From contig WIDE01000274.1 in NCBI GenBank assembly GCA_015039315.1, positions 1 through 15,781 of the forward strand: DNA of 15,781 nt. Reading direction: 5' to 3'. This document shows, in pieces, positions 1-10,171 of this stretch. A model generated the notes under the pieces. That model was not told where the DNA came from. It made no database searches and worked only from the letters and a program-made list of their open reading frames with translations. The DNA is from Clavulina sp. PMI_390 (taxonomy: Eukaryota; Basidiomycota; Agaricomycetes; Cantharellales; Hydnaceae). The position numbers and the translations under genes were made by a program. Numbering within the stretch: position 1 is the first letter of the stretch; each line of letters begins with the position of its first letter.

Positions 1-26
1 TACTCACGCTCTTCCACCCTCACCAG

Positions 27-2377
27 GATAAATTTTTCGCCGTCTCAGAGCCAGCCAACTCTCTCAAAAGTAGTCAAACCCAGCGTCCTTCGTCTCCCGC
101 TCCATCTCTACGATCCATCCTATCCACACCATCTCCCGTCCTCATTCCTACTTCCGGAGTGATCGAACTCTCATTAAACGACTTTTGCAGCTACGTGGAC
201 GAGTTTACTTCCCTCAAGGAAGCAAGCATAGTGTCCGTCGAGGGATATCGACAGCAAAGGGGACCCATCACCCATCGCTTCGTGGTACTTCAACTGTCTC
301 GTGAAATCCAAGATAATATCTGGCTACGCCTCGATCGGCGACTAGAGCGCGGGGTTTCCCTCCTAAAATTCCTCAAGGCGTCTGGGGAAACAAGGGCTAA
401 CGACAGTGTATGCTCGGACTCGACATTCCTGATAGCTTGATACTGAACGCTTGGTTGAATTTTCTAGGCTTCCCTATCAGGTACAAAACACAGATTAATA
501 GCTGGAGCAACGCGCGAAAACGCTCGAATTCTGGAGCACCCGCCCTCTCTCGCTAATCTGAATCGTCTCCTACGCATTATCAGAGAGGAGCTACAAACCT
601 ACAGCATCTGGCCAGTGAGCTTCAACGTCCCACTCCTCCACCTTGAGCAACGGCTGATGCCTTCCGATAGGAGAACTGCTGGTTCTTCTGTTCTCTTGTG
701 GAGCAGCATCTGGCGGCTGCGGAGTCTGGGTGGTTCGTCCATGGGACTCGCAATGTCCGGCACATTGGCATGGGGAACGCGATTCGGAGCAATGTTTTTG
801 CGCGGTACTGGGACGGAAACTACCCGATGACAAGAATTAAGAAATCGTCCACTACAGTAGCGCAACGCGGCCCTCAGTCTACTGTGCCCATCACCAGCGC
901 TAGTGGTGATACCGTTGGGGTCTCCACGCCCAAGCTTCAGATTAGCGACGAGGTCTAAAACCCTTTGCTTAGCGCTGAGCACCACTCCAGCGACACTATC
1001 GGGCCCAGTCCACCCATCCTCCTCGAAAATGCCATTTCTACTCCTACCTCTTTATCCTCCGCGGCCATAGAGCCTACCATATCAACTCCGATCGCTACTT
1101 CTTCATTGGGCGCGCAACAAGCGACAGCATCCCTAGCTCTGGTCTCTCCGCTATCCCCGCGACCTCCGACGCATCCTCTACAAAGCACTATACCCAATGA
1201 AGGCACTGATATATCTATTGCAGAAGAGGTCGATGATCAGCTCGTTGGTCTTTCCTTGCTGCGTACTCTCGATGCTGTATGGAACGTCAGGCCCATCCCG
1301 GCTGAAACTCAAAAGACGCTCGCTTTGGCCCAGGTATGATTATGTATTTGCGTCATTATCTCTCTTATCGACTGATTCACACGCCGTCTTAGGATGATGC
1401 ACAAAAGATATACCCCCCACACTCGTCCGATCCATTACAGAGGACCATCCCCTCCGAATCTCAAAAACATCTATTTGTCCGGCATAGCGTTCCTATTTGC
1501 CGATTCTGCATCTCCCGACGAACTGCTGGCTGTGATCGCACATGCTCGGCGCCTTGTTTCAATAGTTTCCCTAGGAGATCCTCTGGTCGCCGATTTAGCA
1601 TGGCTATACCACGCAGAGGGATATGCATACTATCGGGCCCAGTACTATTCCAAGGCTATTCGCGCAGACTAACAATCTATCCTACACTCGAGCCAACTGG
1701 ACATGCCGAACAACGTCAAACTTCGGTACAACCACATCGAATCCCATGTCGCGATTTCTTGGTCATGTCTCGCACAGGGTAAAAAGTTGCTAGTTCTGGA
1801 ACAGGCTCTCGAGGCCGTGCGATCAGCTGAGGACGCTGCTCGCCATTTCGGTCCTGATCATCCGAAATGGGCACCATGGCTGCTGCCCAAAGCTCTGACT
1901 GCCGTTTCGCAGCTCTATTGCGAAACGCAACAGTTCGAGTATGCTCGTCTTCACGGCAAGCGAGCGGCAGAACTTGCAAGAGTGGTGTTCCACTCTCGGC
2001 CATCGGCTACGGCAGCCAACACTTTCGGGACGGGGCTGGAATGGTATGAGAAATCGATGGCTGGGCTAGGGTTACCTCGAGAGAGCGATCTTGACGCTCT
2101 GTGCTCGCCGGAAGAATGGAGGAGTATGTCCGTCGAGCTTGACGACGGGTGGATTAGTTATTCATATATAGCGGTGAAACAGAACCTTGGACGCGCTTCC
2201 GTAGATCTGCAAGGTAGCCAGGAAAACGAATTTATAGAGGCCTTCACGCCTACTGTACAATTTCTGAGTAATCTTTGCGATGACGACCTGATGCATGTGT
2301 TAGACACGTGCTTCCAAGGCTGTGTCGGTCTGTTGCAAAGTCTTCCCCGTTGCGAGCTCCAGTATACCGTCGCGTGA
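27..2377 (+). pseudogene. Copy A: ENCW-module/TPR family gene, 5' partial and broken
   Basis: The window opens in an intron ending CACCAG at 26. By comparison with copies B and C, exon 1 (MDP..V) lies outside. Exons: 27-407, 468-614, 671-1333 and 1393-2377; the introns are 60, 56 and 59 nt, all phase 0. The N-terminal module shows VIELSLNDFC, HRFVV, RLDRR and PENCWFFCSLV. A Pro/Ser/Thr-rich linker follows, then a TPR region (WLYHAEGYAYYRAQYYSKAI; LEQALEAVRSAEDAARHFG; YARLHGKRAAELARVVFHS). Lesions: in-frame TAA at 956-958; a net loss of 17 nt relative to copy C near 1455-1480, which shifts the frame; and TAA at 1670-1672 where copy C has CAG. Downstream of 1703 the frame is open for 224 codons, running past the normal YVLSKV-type end because the stop is lost. 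It is probably a pseudogene. Rescue by unusual splicing seems unlikely, since no suitable GT-AG pair removes the stops. The molecular function is not known to me. Confidence 0.8.
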
Positions 2378-2512
2378 AACTGCATTGTCTTTCCCCGCCG
2401 TAAGGATTAGTTGTGTCCACTGTCGTCTTCCATCAGCGCCCTCAGATTCTCGGGTAATACCCTATTAAACATTGGGGTCGAATATCTGCATCGCCAGTCT
2501 TCCTATACCTTC

Positions 2513-4754
2513 ATGGACCCGCTTGTGGTAAGCCAAGAAAATTATGCATCTACCCGTTTCTCATTGTCGCTATATCACTCTATTGCTTGCAGGATAACTT
2601 CTTTGCTGTCCCTGCGCCACCAAACTCTCTCAATGAGGGCGATAACCCTCGCGCTTCTTCTCCCGCCGCATCCCTAAGATCCTTAACTTCCACATCGGCC
2701 CACATCATAGTTCCTACTTCCGGGGTGATTGAATTATCGCTTGGCGACTTCTGCGACTATGTGGATGAGTATGCATTGCTCAAGGAAGCGGTTGTCGTTT
2801 CTGTCGAAGGATACCGCCAGCGCGTTGGGCTGGTGCAACATCGCTTTGTGGTAATTGAGCTTTCTCGTAACAGCCACCGTAATATTTGGCTTCGTCTCGA
2901 TCGGCGAATAGAACGCGGCATTTCCTTGTTGAGATTTGTGAGAGCCTCTGGTGAAACCAACGCAAATGACAGAGTATGTTGAGATCTTTCATTCTCTATT
3001 ATTTCTTGCTAAATACAACCATCATGTTCCCAGGCTTCACTTTCGGGCACAAAACATAAACTTATCTTGACATCCACCTTTGAGAATTCTCGTATCTTGG
3101 AGGATCCACCCTGTCTTGCTGATTTGATCCGCCTTCTCCGCATCATTTGTGAGGAACTACAAATATATCGTATATGGCCTGTGAGTTGATTTACTCTCTG
3201 TACACTGCACAAGAGGTTCTCATATCAGAGAGTAGGAGAATTGCTGGTTCTTCTGTTCCCTTATCCAGCAGCACCTTGCTGCCTCCACAGATGGGTGGTT
3301 CTCCCATTCAACTCATAATGTGAAACACATTGAGATGGGAAATGCTATCCGATCCAATGTATTTGCACGGTATTGGGGTGGAGGCCACCCAACAACAATT
3401 AGAACCAAAGTACCTCATGTAGCATCTTCACCTAGCCCTCAGCCTACTCCAGGCATTGAAGTCTCTTATAACCTTCCCACTGGCGATCCTTTATCTCATA
3501 GTCAGCCTGTTCAGAGACCAGAAACAGAACAAGTTCCTGGTAGAGTCTCTGAGCTCTCTCAGACTTTGTCTCCAGCACATGATACTCCCATTTTACCAAT
3601 CAGCCCACCTGCAGCAAGTGGTGCTTCCTCCATGGGCTCTCTCTCACTGATACAGCCAGGCGATTCATCATTAGTGGCTACAGACCCAGCCATATTGCCT
3701 GACCCTAAGATCCAACAAAGTAATGATATAGATATCATTTTGGTTTTTGATGATGAGGACCAGAACATTGGTGCCTCACTCCTGCATGCACTAGATGTGC
3801 TTAAAAAAATCAATTCCATTTCAAATCAGATAAAAGATCAGCTTGCAGCAGCTTGGGTATGTACCATACTTAGATTATGTTGTTCTCACTAACTTAGTGC
3901 CTACCTTCTAGTATTATGTAGGAAAAGTCCATCCCCCAAAGCCTTCCATTGAGCAGCTAGAAACTCCTTCCAGCATAAGCACTCATGATCTGAAGAGGCT
4001 TCTCTCTGCATTACTATGCATAAATTGGGGTGCCTTGGTCCGGTCTGCAAAACTTGATGATATTCTGGCTTGTGTGGAATATGCTATTCATACCCTTCCA
4101 AGACTCCATGAAGGAGATGAGTTGGACAGCAAACTTGCCAAACTTTTCTACACAAAAGGATCTGCACTCTATGTGGCTAAAGCATATTTCAGATCTATTG
4201 AATCCTTCCAGCAGTGCATCCTACATTGGAACAGGCTGGATACAGCCACCAACTTGGATATGACTGAATATTTCATTGAGTCTTGCACTGTATTTTCATG
4301 GGTATACTTGAATGTGGATGAACATGCACTGGCGCTGGAGCAGGCACTGAAGGCACTGCAATTGTCCAAAGATGTGCCCAAGCACTTTGGCTCTGGCCCC
4401 CACAATAATCTGGGACAGCCCAAGCAACTTTTGGCAAAGTCTCTGTCTACTGTCTCAAAGGTCTACTATGCAATGGAAGAGTTTGACAATGCACTTGTTC
4501 ATGCAAAGCCAGCAGCAGAGCTTGCAAGAGAGGCATTTCACTCTATCACATTGAATAGCACAGCCATAGCATTTGCAATGGGCCTTGAGTGTTATGAGAA
4601 GTCATTGGTTGTGCTAGGATTGTGGGAGCACAACAGTCTTGATGAAATGTGCTCACCAAAGGAATGGAGAGATATGCTCCCTTTGTTTGACAATGGAACA
4701 GCATCACATCAATATGTACTTAGAAAGGTACAAGCTCTTGACTCTTCCCAGTAG
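2513..4754 (+). CDS. Copy B: intact ENCW-module/TPR protein, 668 aa
   Basis: Five exons join without a stop: 2513-2527, 2593-2973, 3034-3180, 3236-3856, 3912-4754. Introns are 65, 60, 55 and 55 nt, all phase 0. The start ATG opens a 15-nt exon (MDPLV) also found in copy C. The predicted protein has an N-terminal module (about 45-235) with H88 in HRFVVIEL, RLDRR near 106-110 and N183-C184 in PENCWFFCSL. A Pro/Ser/Thr-rich linker (about 235-350) leads to a conserved LLHALDVLKKI...LAAAW segment before the last intron. The last exon is helical with about three TPR-like repeats (KLFYTKGSALYVAKAYFRSI; ALEQALKALQLSKDVPKHFG; DNALVHAKPAAELAREAFHS) and ends in YVLRKV plus eight residues. TPRs normally bind protein partners; the N-terminal module is unassigned, but its His...Asn-Cys layout could suit a permuted papain-like fold. 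Exons 2-3 contain CpGs while exons 4-5 contain very few, yet the frame is intact. It starts only 135 bp after the end of copy A. Exon structure is well supported by the paralogues; function is not. Confidence 0.85.
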
Positions 4755-5288
4755 CAGACAATCCTATATTGTGCTCTATGGAGAGAATAGAGAGCTAGGA
4801 ACTACTCAGCAGTGGTGGATGGTCCAATTTCTCATATCTGTCTGCATCACCAAAAGCACAGGGGAACAAGTCATTCAGACCACCAAAGCTGGACTGTTAC
4901 TGGAAGTTAGATGAAAGGCAGATTGGCCAATTGATTGCACAGTAGTACCACATGCAATGGAAGCTCAAGTTTGGCATGAGATAGAAATAATAGAGCTGTA
5001 AGGACAAGGCATTGCACGGAGACGGAATCAACCGGGACTTGCACCAAAGAGGATGAAGATTGTCATAAACCGAGTGATCATGATGAATGAGGTAGCAGAC
5101 ACTAAATACACCCAAAGGAGGAACCGAGAGCAATGAGCCACAAGGGAGAAAGGCAAAGAAAAAGGTTTTGTGAACACGCGATGAAAGATACATGACGACA
5201 CTGACAGCGGAAAAGCGACGAAATAAGTATGACAGATGATGAAGAAGGTAGAGAGAAATAGAGAGGGAAAAGCCCCGTGCATACGCCT
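4755..5288. other. Convergent intergenic region with sharp CpG boundary
   Basis: This lies between the 3' ends of copy B and the bHLH gene. I see no coding exon. The first part resembles the 3' flank of copy D (shared blocks such as TCCCAGTAGC, ATTGTG and GCATCAC...AAGCACAG). CpG is absent from 4335 to 5016 and then returns abruptly, with three in 5017-5034. The right half is therefore probably the 3' untranslated region of the bHLH gene. Confidence 0.6.
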
Positions 5289-6765
5289 TCATTCTGTCCT
5301 CTGCCGCTTACTCCCTGCACCCCCCATATCACCAGCACTCCCAGCCGCTTCGCCCAACTGCACCTGCAGCGACGCTACTTGCGTCTTCAACATCTCAATC
5401 TGACTTTCCAGCGTCACAGTCTTCACTCCCTCTTCCTCCCATCGCCGTCGCGTCTCGTCAATCGTCGCTTGCAAGTCGCCCATCGCCTGGTCCATCAGCA
5501 GCTTCTCGAGCGTCCATTTTTCGATGTTACGGGTCTCGTTTTCCTTGAGCAAGCGAATGTATTGGACGGCGCGAGTGAGGATGGCGCCCTTCGCTTTGTC
5601 GGAGCTGCCGTTGGTGGGCATGAGGGCGGAGAGTTCGTTGATGCCTTGGTTGATAGCACCACGACGTCGACGCTCTACTTCTTTCTAGGGGGTGAGCAGG
5701 AGACATGCGTAGTCAGACGGATCGCAAGATGGATCAAGCAAGTGAGAACGGCGTAGAAATGCACGATGACATTGGCGGCGAGGATTGTCGATTAGCAGCA
5801 GAGTAGGCCGAATAAAGGTGGAGAAGGGTTGACAGCCAAACGACAAGTGCGAAGTAATGTGAGAAGAGACGGACGATTATCAGCACGTTGGACTTCACAA
5901 CTTGAAAGACGACGATGAAACGTACGTGGTTATCCTTGCGCTGCCTCGTCCAATCCTCTGCGTTCCCCATCTCCCCAGCCTTCTTCCTGCTCCCTGCTGC
6001 ACCACCAGCTGCGCCAGCGACGCCTCCTGCTCCACCATCCATATCAGCGTCAACACCCAACTGATGATGGTAGACGGCTTCGTCATATGCTTCGGGTCCC
6101 AGACGATGCTGCATGTGAGGGTCATGTGAGCGTTGTGTGGGAGGAGGGGCGGTCCCGTGCTGGGCTGCTGCTTGTGCGTAGAGTTCTCGAAGTTTGGTAG
6201 GGTCGAGGTTCTATTCCGGATTAGTCGAGACGGGATTTGGAGCAGGAATGAAGCACGTGAGACGAGCCAGCATCAGGCGCGATGTGGTGGTGTGCCTCAG
6301 TCAGAGTGAGGCGTTATCCATAGATGGTGGCGGTGATACCAGTAGCAAAAGAGCAAGAGTCCATCAGCAGCCCAAGGCATTCAATGCGGCGACGGTGAAG
6401 ACAATAGCGACGACGATGTGGATAATGAAGGGGCAAACAAAGTCACATGAGCTTGTTTACATTCCACATATCACGAGTTGTCTCGTAAACTCACGGGAGG
6501 CAAAGCATTCGCCAGAAGATTCTTCAGCATCACTGCGACATGCTCCCCTTCAGCCTTCGCACCCGATGCAGCAGCCGCTCTCCTTTGATAGTCTGCATAA
6601 ATCTCGTCTGCCTTGGGTGCGATAGCGGTAGCGGACGCAGCGACGCTGCAACTCGGACCGACTTCAGCTTGCACAGCGCCTACTATTCCAGTAATGTTCT
6701 GTTCGTTGGTGATGGTGGGGACGGTGCCCTGTCAAGGCTACGTATGCAGTGTTGTAGGGATCCAT
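5289..6765 (-). CDS. Cbf1-like bHLH(-coiled coil) transcription factor
   Basis: Minus strand, three supported exons: 6728-6495, 6210-5926, 5684-5289 (stop 5291-5289), giving at least 304 aa. Introns of 284 and 241 nt are phase 0 and much longer than those of its neighbours. The basic region spans the last junction: RKDNH|KEVERRRR, with His, Glu and Arg at the spacing expected of class B bHLH proteins that read CACGTG. Helix 1 is GAINQGINELSALMP, then a loop (TNGSSDKAKG), helix 2 (AILTRAVQYIRLLKENE) and NIEKWTLEKLLMDQ, which is characteristic of Cbf1 relatives. A heptad-like coiled coil (QIEMLKTQVASLQVQLGEA) follows. Upstream is an Ala/Gly-rich, probably disordered region. Family knowledge: Cbf1 is a nuclear factor binding E-boxes at centromere element CDEI and sulfur-metabolism promoters in yeast; a similar role here is inference. 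The N-terminus is uncertain: an ATG at 6765-6763 reads MDPYNTAYVALT but is one base out of frame with the next exon (see findings). It is convergent with copy B and divergent from copy C. Confidence 0.82.
6254..6259. promoter_or_regulatory. CACGTG E-box inside an intron of the bHLH gene
   Basis: The palindrome CACGTG lies in the 284-nt intron between the first two supported exons of the Cbf1-like gene. This is the hexamer that class B bHLH proteins recognise, so autoregulation is possible. A 6-bp match can easily occur by chance. Confidence 0.25.
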
Positions 6766-7260
6766 GGCAAATTCAGATGATATGGGGGATGCGAGATCAA
6801 GCGCTGGCTGTTCTTGGCGGTTCGATCGAGGTGTTGTAGGCCATGGCTGGGAAGGGTCTCGGAGTCGGACGGTTGAATTGCTGCTTGCACGACGTCGGTG
6901 ACAACAAACACGACCAGGCCCTCGTGGACGAAGTCGATCGTTGCTTCATCTCAGATTCGCCAGGCCACCCGACATGCCCGCCTACCAAGACTTTACAGCC
7001 TTCATATCTATTCCCTATCTATATCGACTCTACACTGAACCACGCGATGGATCATCGTAGGCAGCATGAATATTCATGGTTCCTTTGATCCCTTTGTGAA
7101 AGTGGCCTGCTATCGCTTCGTCACATCACCAAAGACATAAGCCTGCTTGCTGTCATAATCCCACCTCCTCGTCTATCCCCACAGCATCACACTTAAAACC
7201 AGTACTCCTTCAGGTCTGAGACCAATAACGTGGGTGTTCCATGCTCAATATACCTAGCAC
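6766..7260. other. Divergent intergenic region (bHLH gene / copy C)
   Basis: About 0.5 kb separates the supported bHLH start from copy C, which is transcribed the other way. A TATA-like stretch (CTATCTATATCG, about 7014-7025) lies upstream of copy C. On the minus strand a short open stretch from an ATG at 6844-6842 (MAYNTSIEPPRTASA then stop) might belong to an unplaced 5' exon of the bHLH gene. No other gene is supported. Confidence 0.4.
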
Positions 7261-9472
7261 ATGGATCCAATCGTTGTGAGCTGACGAGATTCCATCGTTC
7301 TACCACTGCCCCTTCTGTTCATGCTCTTTCGCCCTCTCTAGGATAAATTCTTCGCCATCTCGGAATCAGCGGACTCTTTCAAAAGGTGTCCACCCCGCGT
7401 CCTTCATATCCCACTCCATCTTTACGACCCATCCTATCCTCACCATCTCCCGTTCTCATTCCTACCTCCAGTGTAATCGAACTCTCGCTGAACGACGTTT
7501 GCAACTACTTCGACGGGCTTCCTTCCCTCAGGGAAGCAAGCTTCGTGTCTATCGAGGGATATTGTCAACAAAGCGGTCCTATCACCCATCGCTTCGTGGT
7601 AGTCGAAATTTCTCGTGGAAGCCGAGCTAATATCTGGCTACGCCTAGATCGGCGGCTAGAGCGTGGTTTGTCCCCCCTAAAGTTCCTCAAGGCGTCGGGT
7701 GAGACGAGGACCAACGGCAGGGTATGCTCAACCTTGTCATTCTTGATAGCTTGATACTGAACGCTTGGTTGGATTTTCTAGGCTTCCCTCTCAGGTACAA
7801 AAAATAGCCTAATATCTGGAACAACGCGCGAAAACGCTCTCGTTTTAGAGCATCCACCTTCTCCCGCCGATCTCAATCGCCCCCTGCGCATTATCGGCGA
7901 GGAACTACAAACCTACAGCATCTGGCCAGTGAGCTTCAAGTCCCACCCTTCCGCATCGAGCGATAGCTGATGCCTTCCGATAGGAGAACTGCTGGTTCTT
8001 CTGTTCTCTTGTAGAGCAGCATCTTGCAGCTGCCGAGTCTGGGTGCTTCGTTCACGGGACTTGCGATGTCTGGCACATTGGCATGGGGAATGCGATTCGG
8101 AGCAACGTTTTTTCCCGGTACTGGGACGGAAGCCACCCGATGACAAGCAGTAGGAACTCTTCCGCTACAGTAGTGTAGCCCAGCCCTCAGTCTACTGTGT
8201 CCATCGCCAGCGCTAGTGGTGATACCGTTGGGGTCTCCACGCACACCCAAGCTTCGGATTCTTCGCTTAGCGCTGAACACCACTCCAACGACACTATCGA
8301 GCCCAATCCACCCATCCTCCTCGAAAACGTCCTTTCTACTCCTACCTCATTATCCTCCGCGGCCGTTGAGCCCACCATATCAACCGCGTTCGTTACGTCT
8401 TCATTGCTCATACAATAAGCAACAGAATCACTAGCTCTGGCTTTTCGGCCATCCCCGCGACCTCCGGCGCCCTCGCTGCAGGGCGCTACGCCCAATGAGG
8501 CTGCTGATATGTCGATCGCAGATGAGGTCGATGAACAGCTCGTTGGTCTTTCCTTGCTGCGTACCCTTGATGCTCATTGGAATATCAAGCCTATCTCGGC
8601 TGAAACTCAAAAGACCCTCGTTCTGGCTCAGGTATCTTTACGGATCTGCACAATTCTCTATCGTACCATCTAATTCACACTCTATCTTAGGATGATGCTC
8701 GAAAATATACCTTCCACGCTCGTCCAATCCCTTACAGGAGACCACCCCCTCCGAATCCAAGCAAGATCTCAAGAACCTATATTTTTCACTCTCCGGCTCA
8801 GCGTTCCTATTTGCTGATTCCGCATCTCCCGGCGAGTTGTTCGCCGTGATCGCACATGCTCGGCGCTTTGTTTCAAGAGTTTACGTGGGGGATCCTCTGG
8901 TCGCCGAGCTGGCCTGGCTATTCCACGCAGAGGAATACGCACACTATTGGACTCAGCGCTATTCCAAGGCAATCCGCGCGGACCAGCAATCTATCGTACA
9001 CTCGAGCCAGCTGGACACGCCGAACAATGTTAAACTTCGGCACAACCATATCGAGTCACGTATCACAATCTCATGGTCCCGTCTCGGACAGGCGAAAAGA
9101 GCTTGGCTCTGAAACAGGCGCTCGGGGCCGTGCGATTAGCTGAGGACGCCGCTCGCCATTTAGGTGCTGATCATCCGGAACGGGCACCATGGCTGCTTCC
9201 CAAGGCCCTGATTGCAGCTTCGCAGCTCCCTTGCGAAACGCAAGCAGGCTCGTCTCCACGGGAAACCGGCGGCAGAGCTTGCAAGAGCAGTGTTCCGTTC
9301 TCGACCATCAGCCGGTGCGGCCAATACGTTTGGGACGGGACCAGAGTGGTATGAGACAGCAATGGGTGGGTTAGGGCCACGGAAGGAGGGTGATCTCGAT
9401 GCTCTGTGCTCACTGGAAGAATGGAGGAGTATGTTGGTAGAGATTGATGGTGTATGGGTTACTTACGTGTAG
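7261..9472 (+). pseudogene. Copy C: ENCW-module/TPR family gene, multiply broken
   Basis: Exon limits match copies A and B: 7261-7275 (MDPIV), 7342-7721, 7782-7928, 7984-8631, 8691-9472. Introns are 66, 60, 55 and 59 nt. It is very similar to copy A throughout, including intron sequence (TTGATACTGAACGCTTGGTTG...TTTTCTAG in both). Lesions seen by alignment with A and B: a 1-nt loss in exon 2 near 7385-7405; in-frame TAG at 8176-8178; in-frame TAA at 8416-8418 where A has CAA; a 1-nt loss early in exon 5 near 8700-8710; a 1-nt loss near 9090-9105; and a net 8-nt loss near 9240-9250. Residual motifs are VIELSLNDVC, HRFVVVEIS, RLDRR, ENCWFFCSLV, WLFHAEEYAHYWTQRYSKAI and AAELARAVFRS. Substitutions relative to A include CGC to TGC and CGG to TGG (Arg to Cys, Arg to Trp), typical CpG-to-TpG changes. 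None of its lesions is shared with A, so the two copies decayed separately. It is clearly a pseudogene unless only short fragments are expressed. Confidence 0.9.
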
Positions 9473-10171
9473 ATAGTGGAGCAAGTTAGTGTTATAGATG
9501 TATTTTTGAAGCGCTACGCTGTTATAGTCTGTTGAACGAGGAATTCCTCGATTTACATATATGGTCATAGTGATCAGGTAGCAATTAGAATGACTGTCAA
9601 GTAGGTTATAATCTTTTTGTTATATCGGGCAACGTGTCGTCCTGTCGATAAGTATGGGCGGCAGCGGCAGCGCCGATTAGGCGTGATTCTGCGTGGGGCG
9701 GTCAACGGTGTGCAATCGGGCCAGATTTATGGCTGCGTACGAGGTTCAAATTCAAGCCGCCTGGGTTTTAATGTATCGCTAGAGATCAGTGCAATGCGAT
9801 TGGTTGATACGTGTTCGCTGTATATCCAGCAGCTCCACCCAGTTGCCCAGACCTCCGCCACAAGACTGCTGGAACTGAGAGCGGTGAGAGGCCAGCAAGA
9901 GCACATCGACTCAAGCCTATATCAGCGTTATATACCCTCAGAAGCGAGTCAGATAACAAGAAAATATACTCAAGGTGTTGTTCTGCCGCTGAGAGTTAAT
10001 CCCATATCGAGTCGCGCCCACGAGGCAGTGCAACGGGACTGCTCCAAGGCGTCCCTTCCTACCAGCTGCTCGTCAAGCACTGACACCGATCTGATCTGAG
10101 GGCCCCGGAGAATTGACTTTTCTACTACTCAATTTGATCCACGCAATATCAACACTACGGCCCTCTAAAGC
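9473..10171. other. Intergenic region upstream of copy D
   Basis: About 0.7 kb between copy C and copy D, with CpG present. A 160-codon open frame (9617-10099, + strand) crosses it but resembles nothing I know and has no paralogue in the window. TATA-like stretches occur near 9605-9625 and 9929-9935; I cannot assign a promoter with confidence. Confidence 0.45.

Noticed and set aside
939..975. A tiny intron that would remove the TAA at 956 of copy A (GAG|GTCTAAAA...TTAG)
   Set aside because: It would be only about 20 nt, without a normal donor, well below the 49-66 nt seen in the family.
599..985. Minus-strand frames opposite copy A exon 4 (and the equivalents opposite copy C, 7913-8495)
   Set aside because: They are antisense shadows of the coding exons, recurring in A and C only because the sense sequence is similar.
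4897..5338. Several minus-strand frames with hydrophobic Leu/Phe/Ser-rich translations
   Set aside because: They lie in the purine-rich 3' flank of the bHLH gene; the hydrophobic look comes from pyrimidine bias of the complementary strand.
9735..9765. Possible tRNA: GGTTCAAATTC resembles a B box
   Set aside because: The flanking bases do not form a T-arm or acceptor stem, and no A box sits at the right distance.
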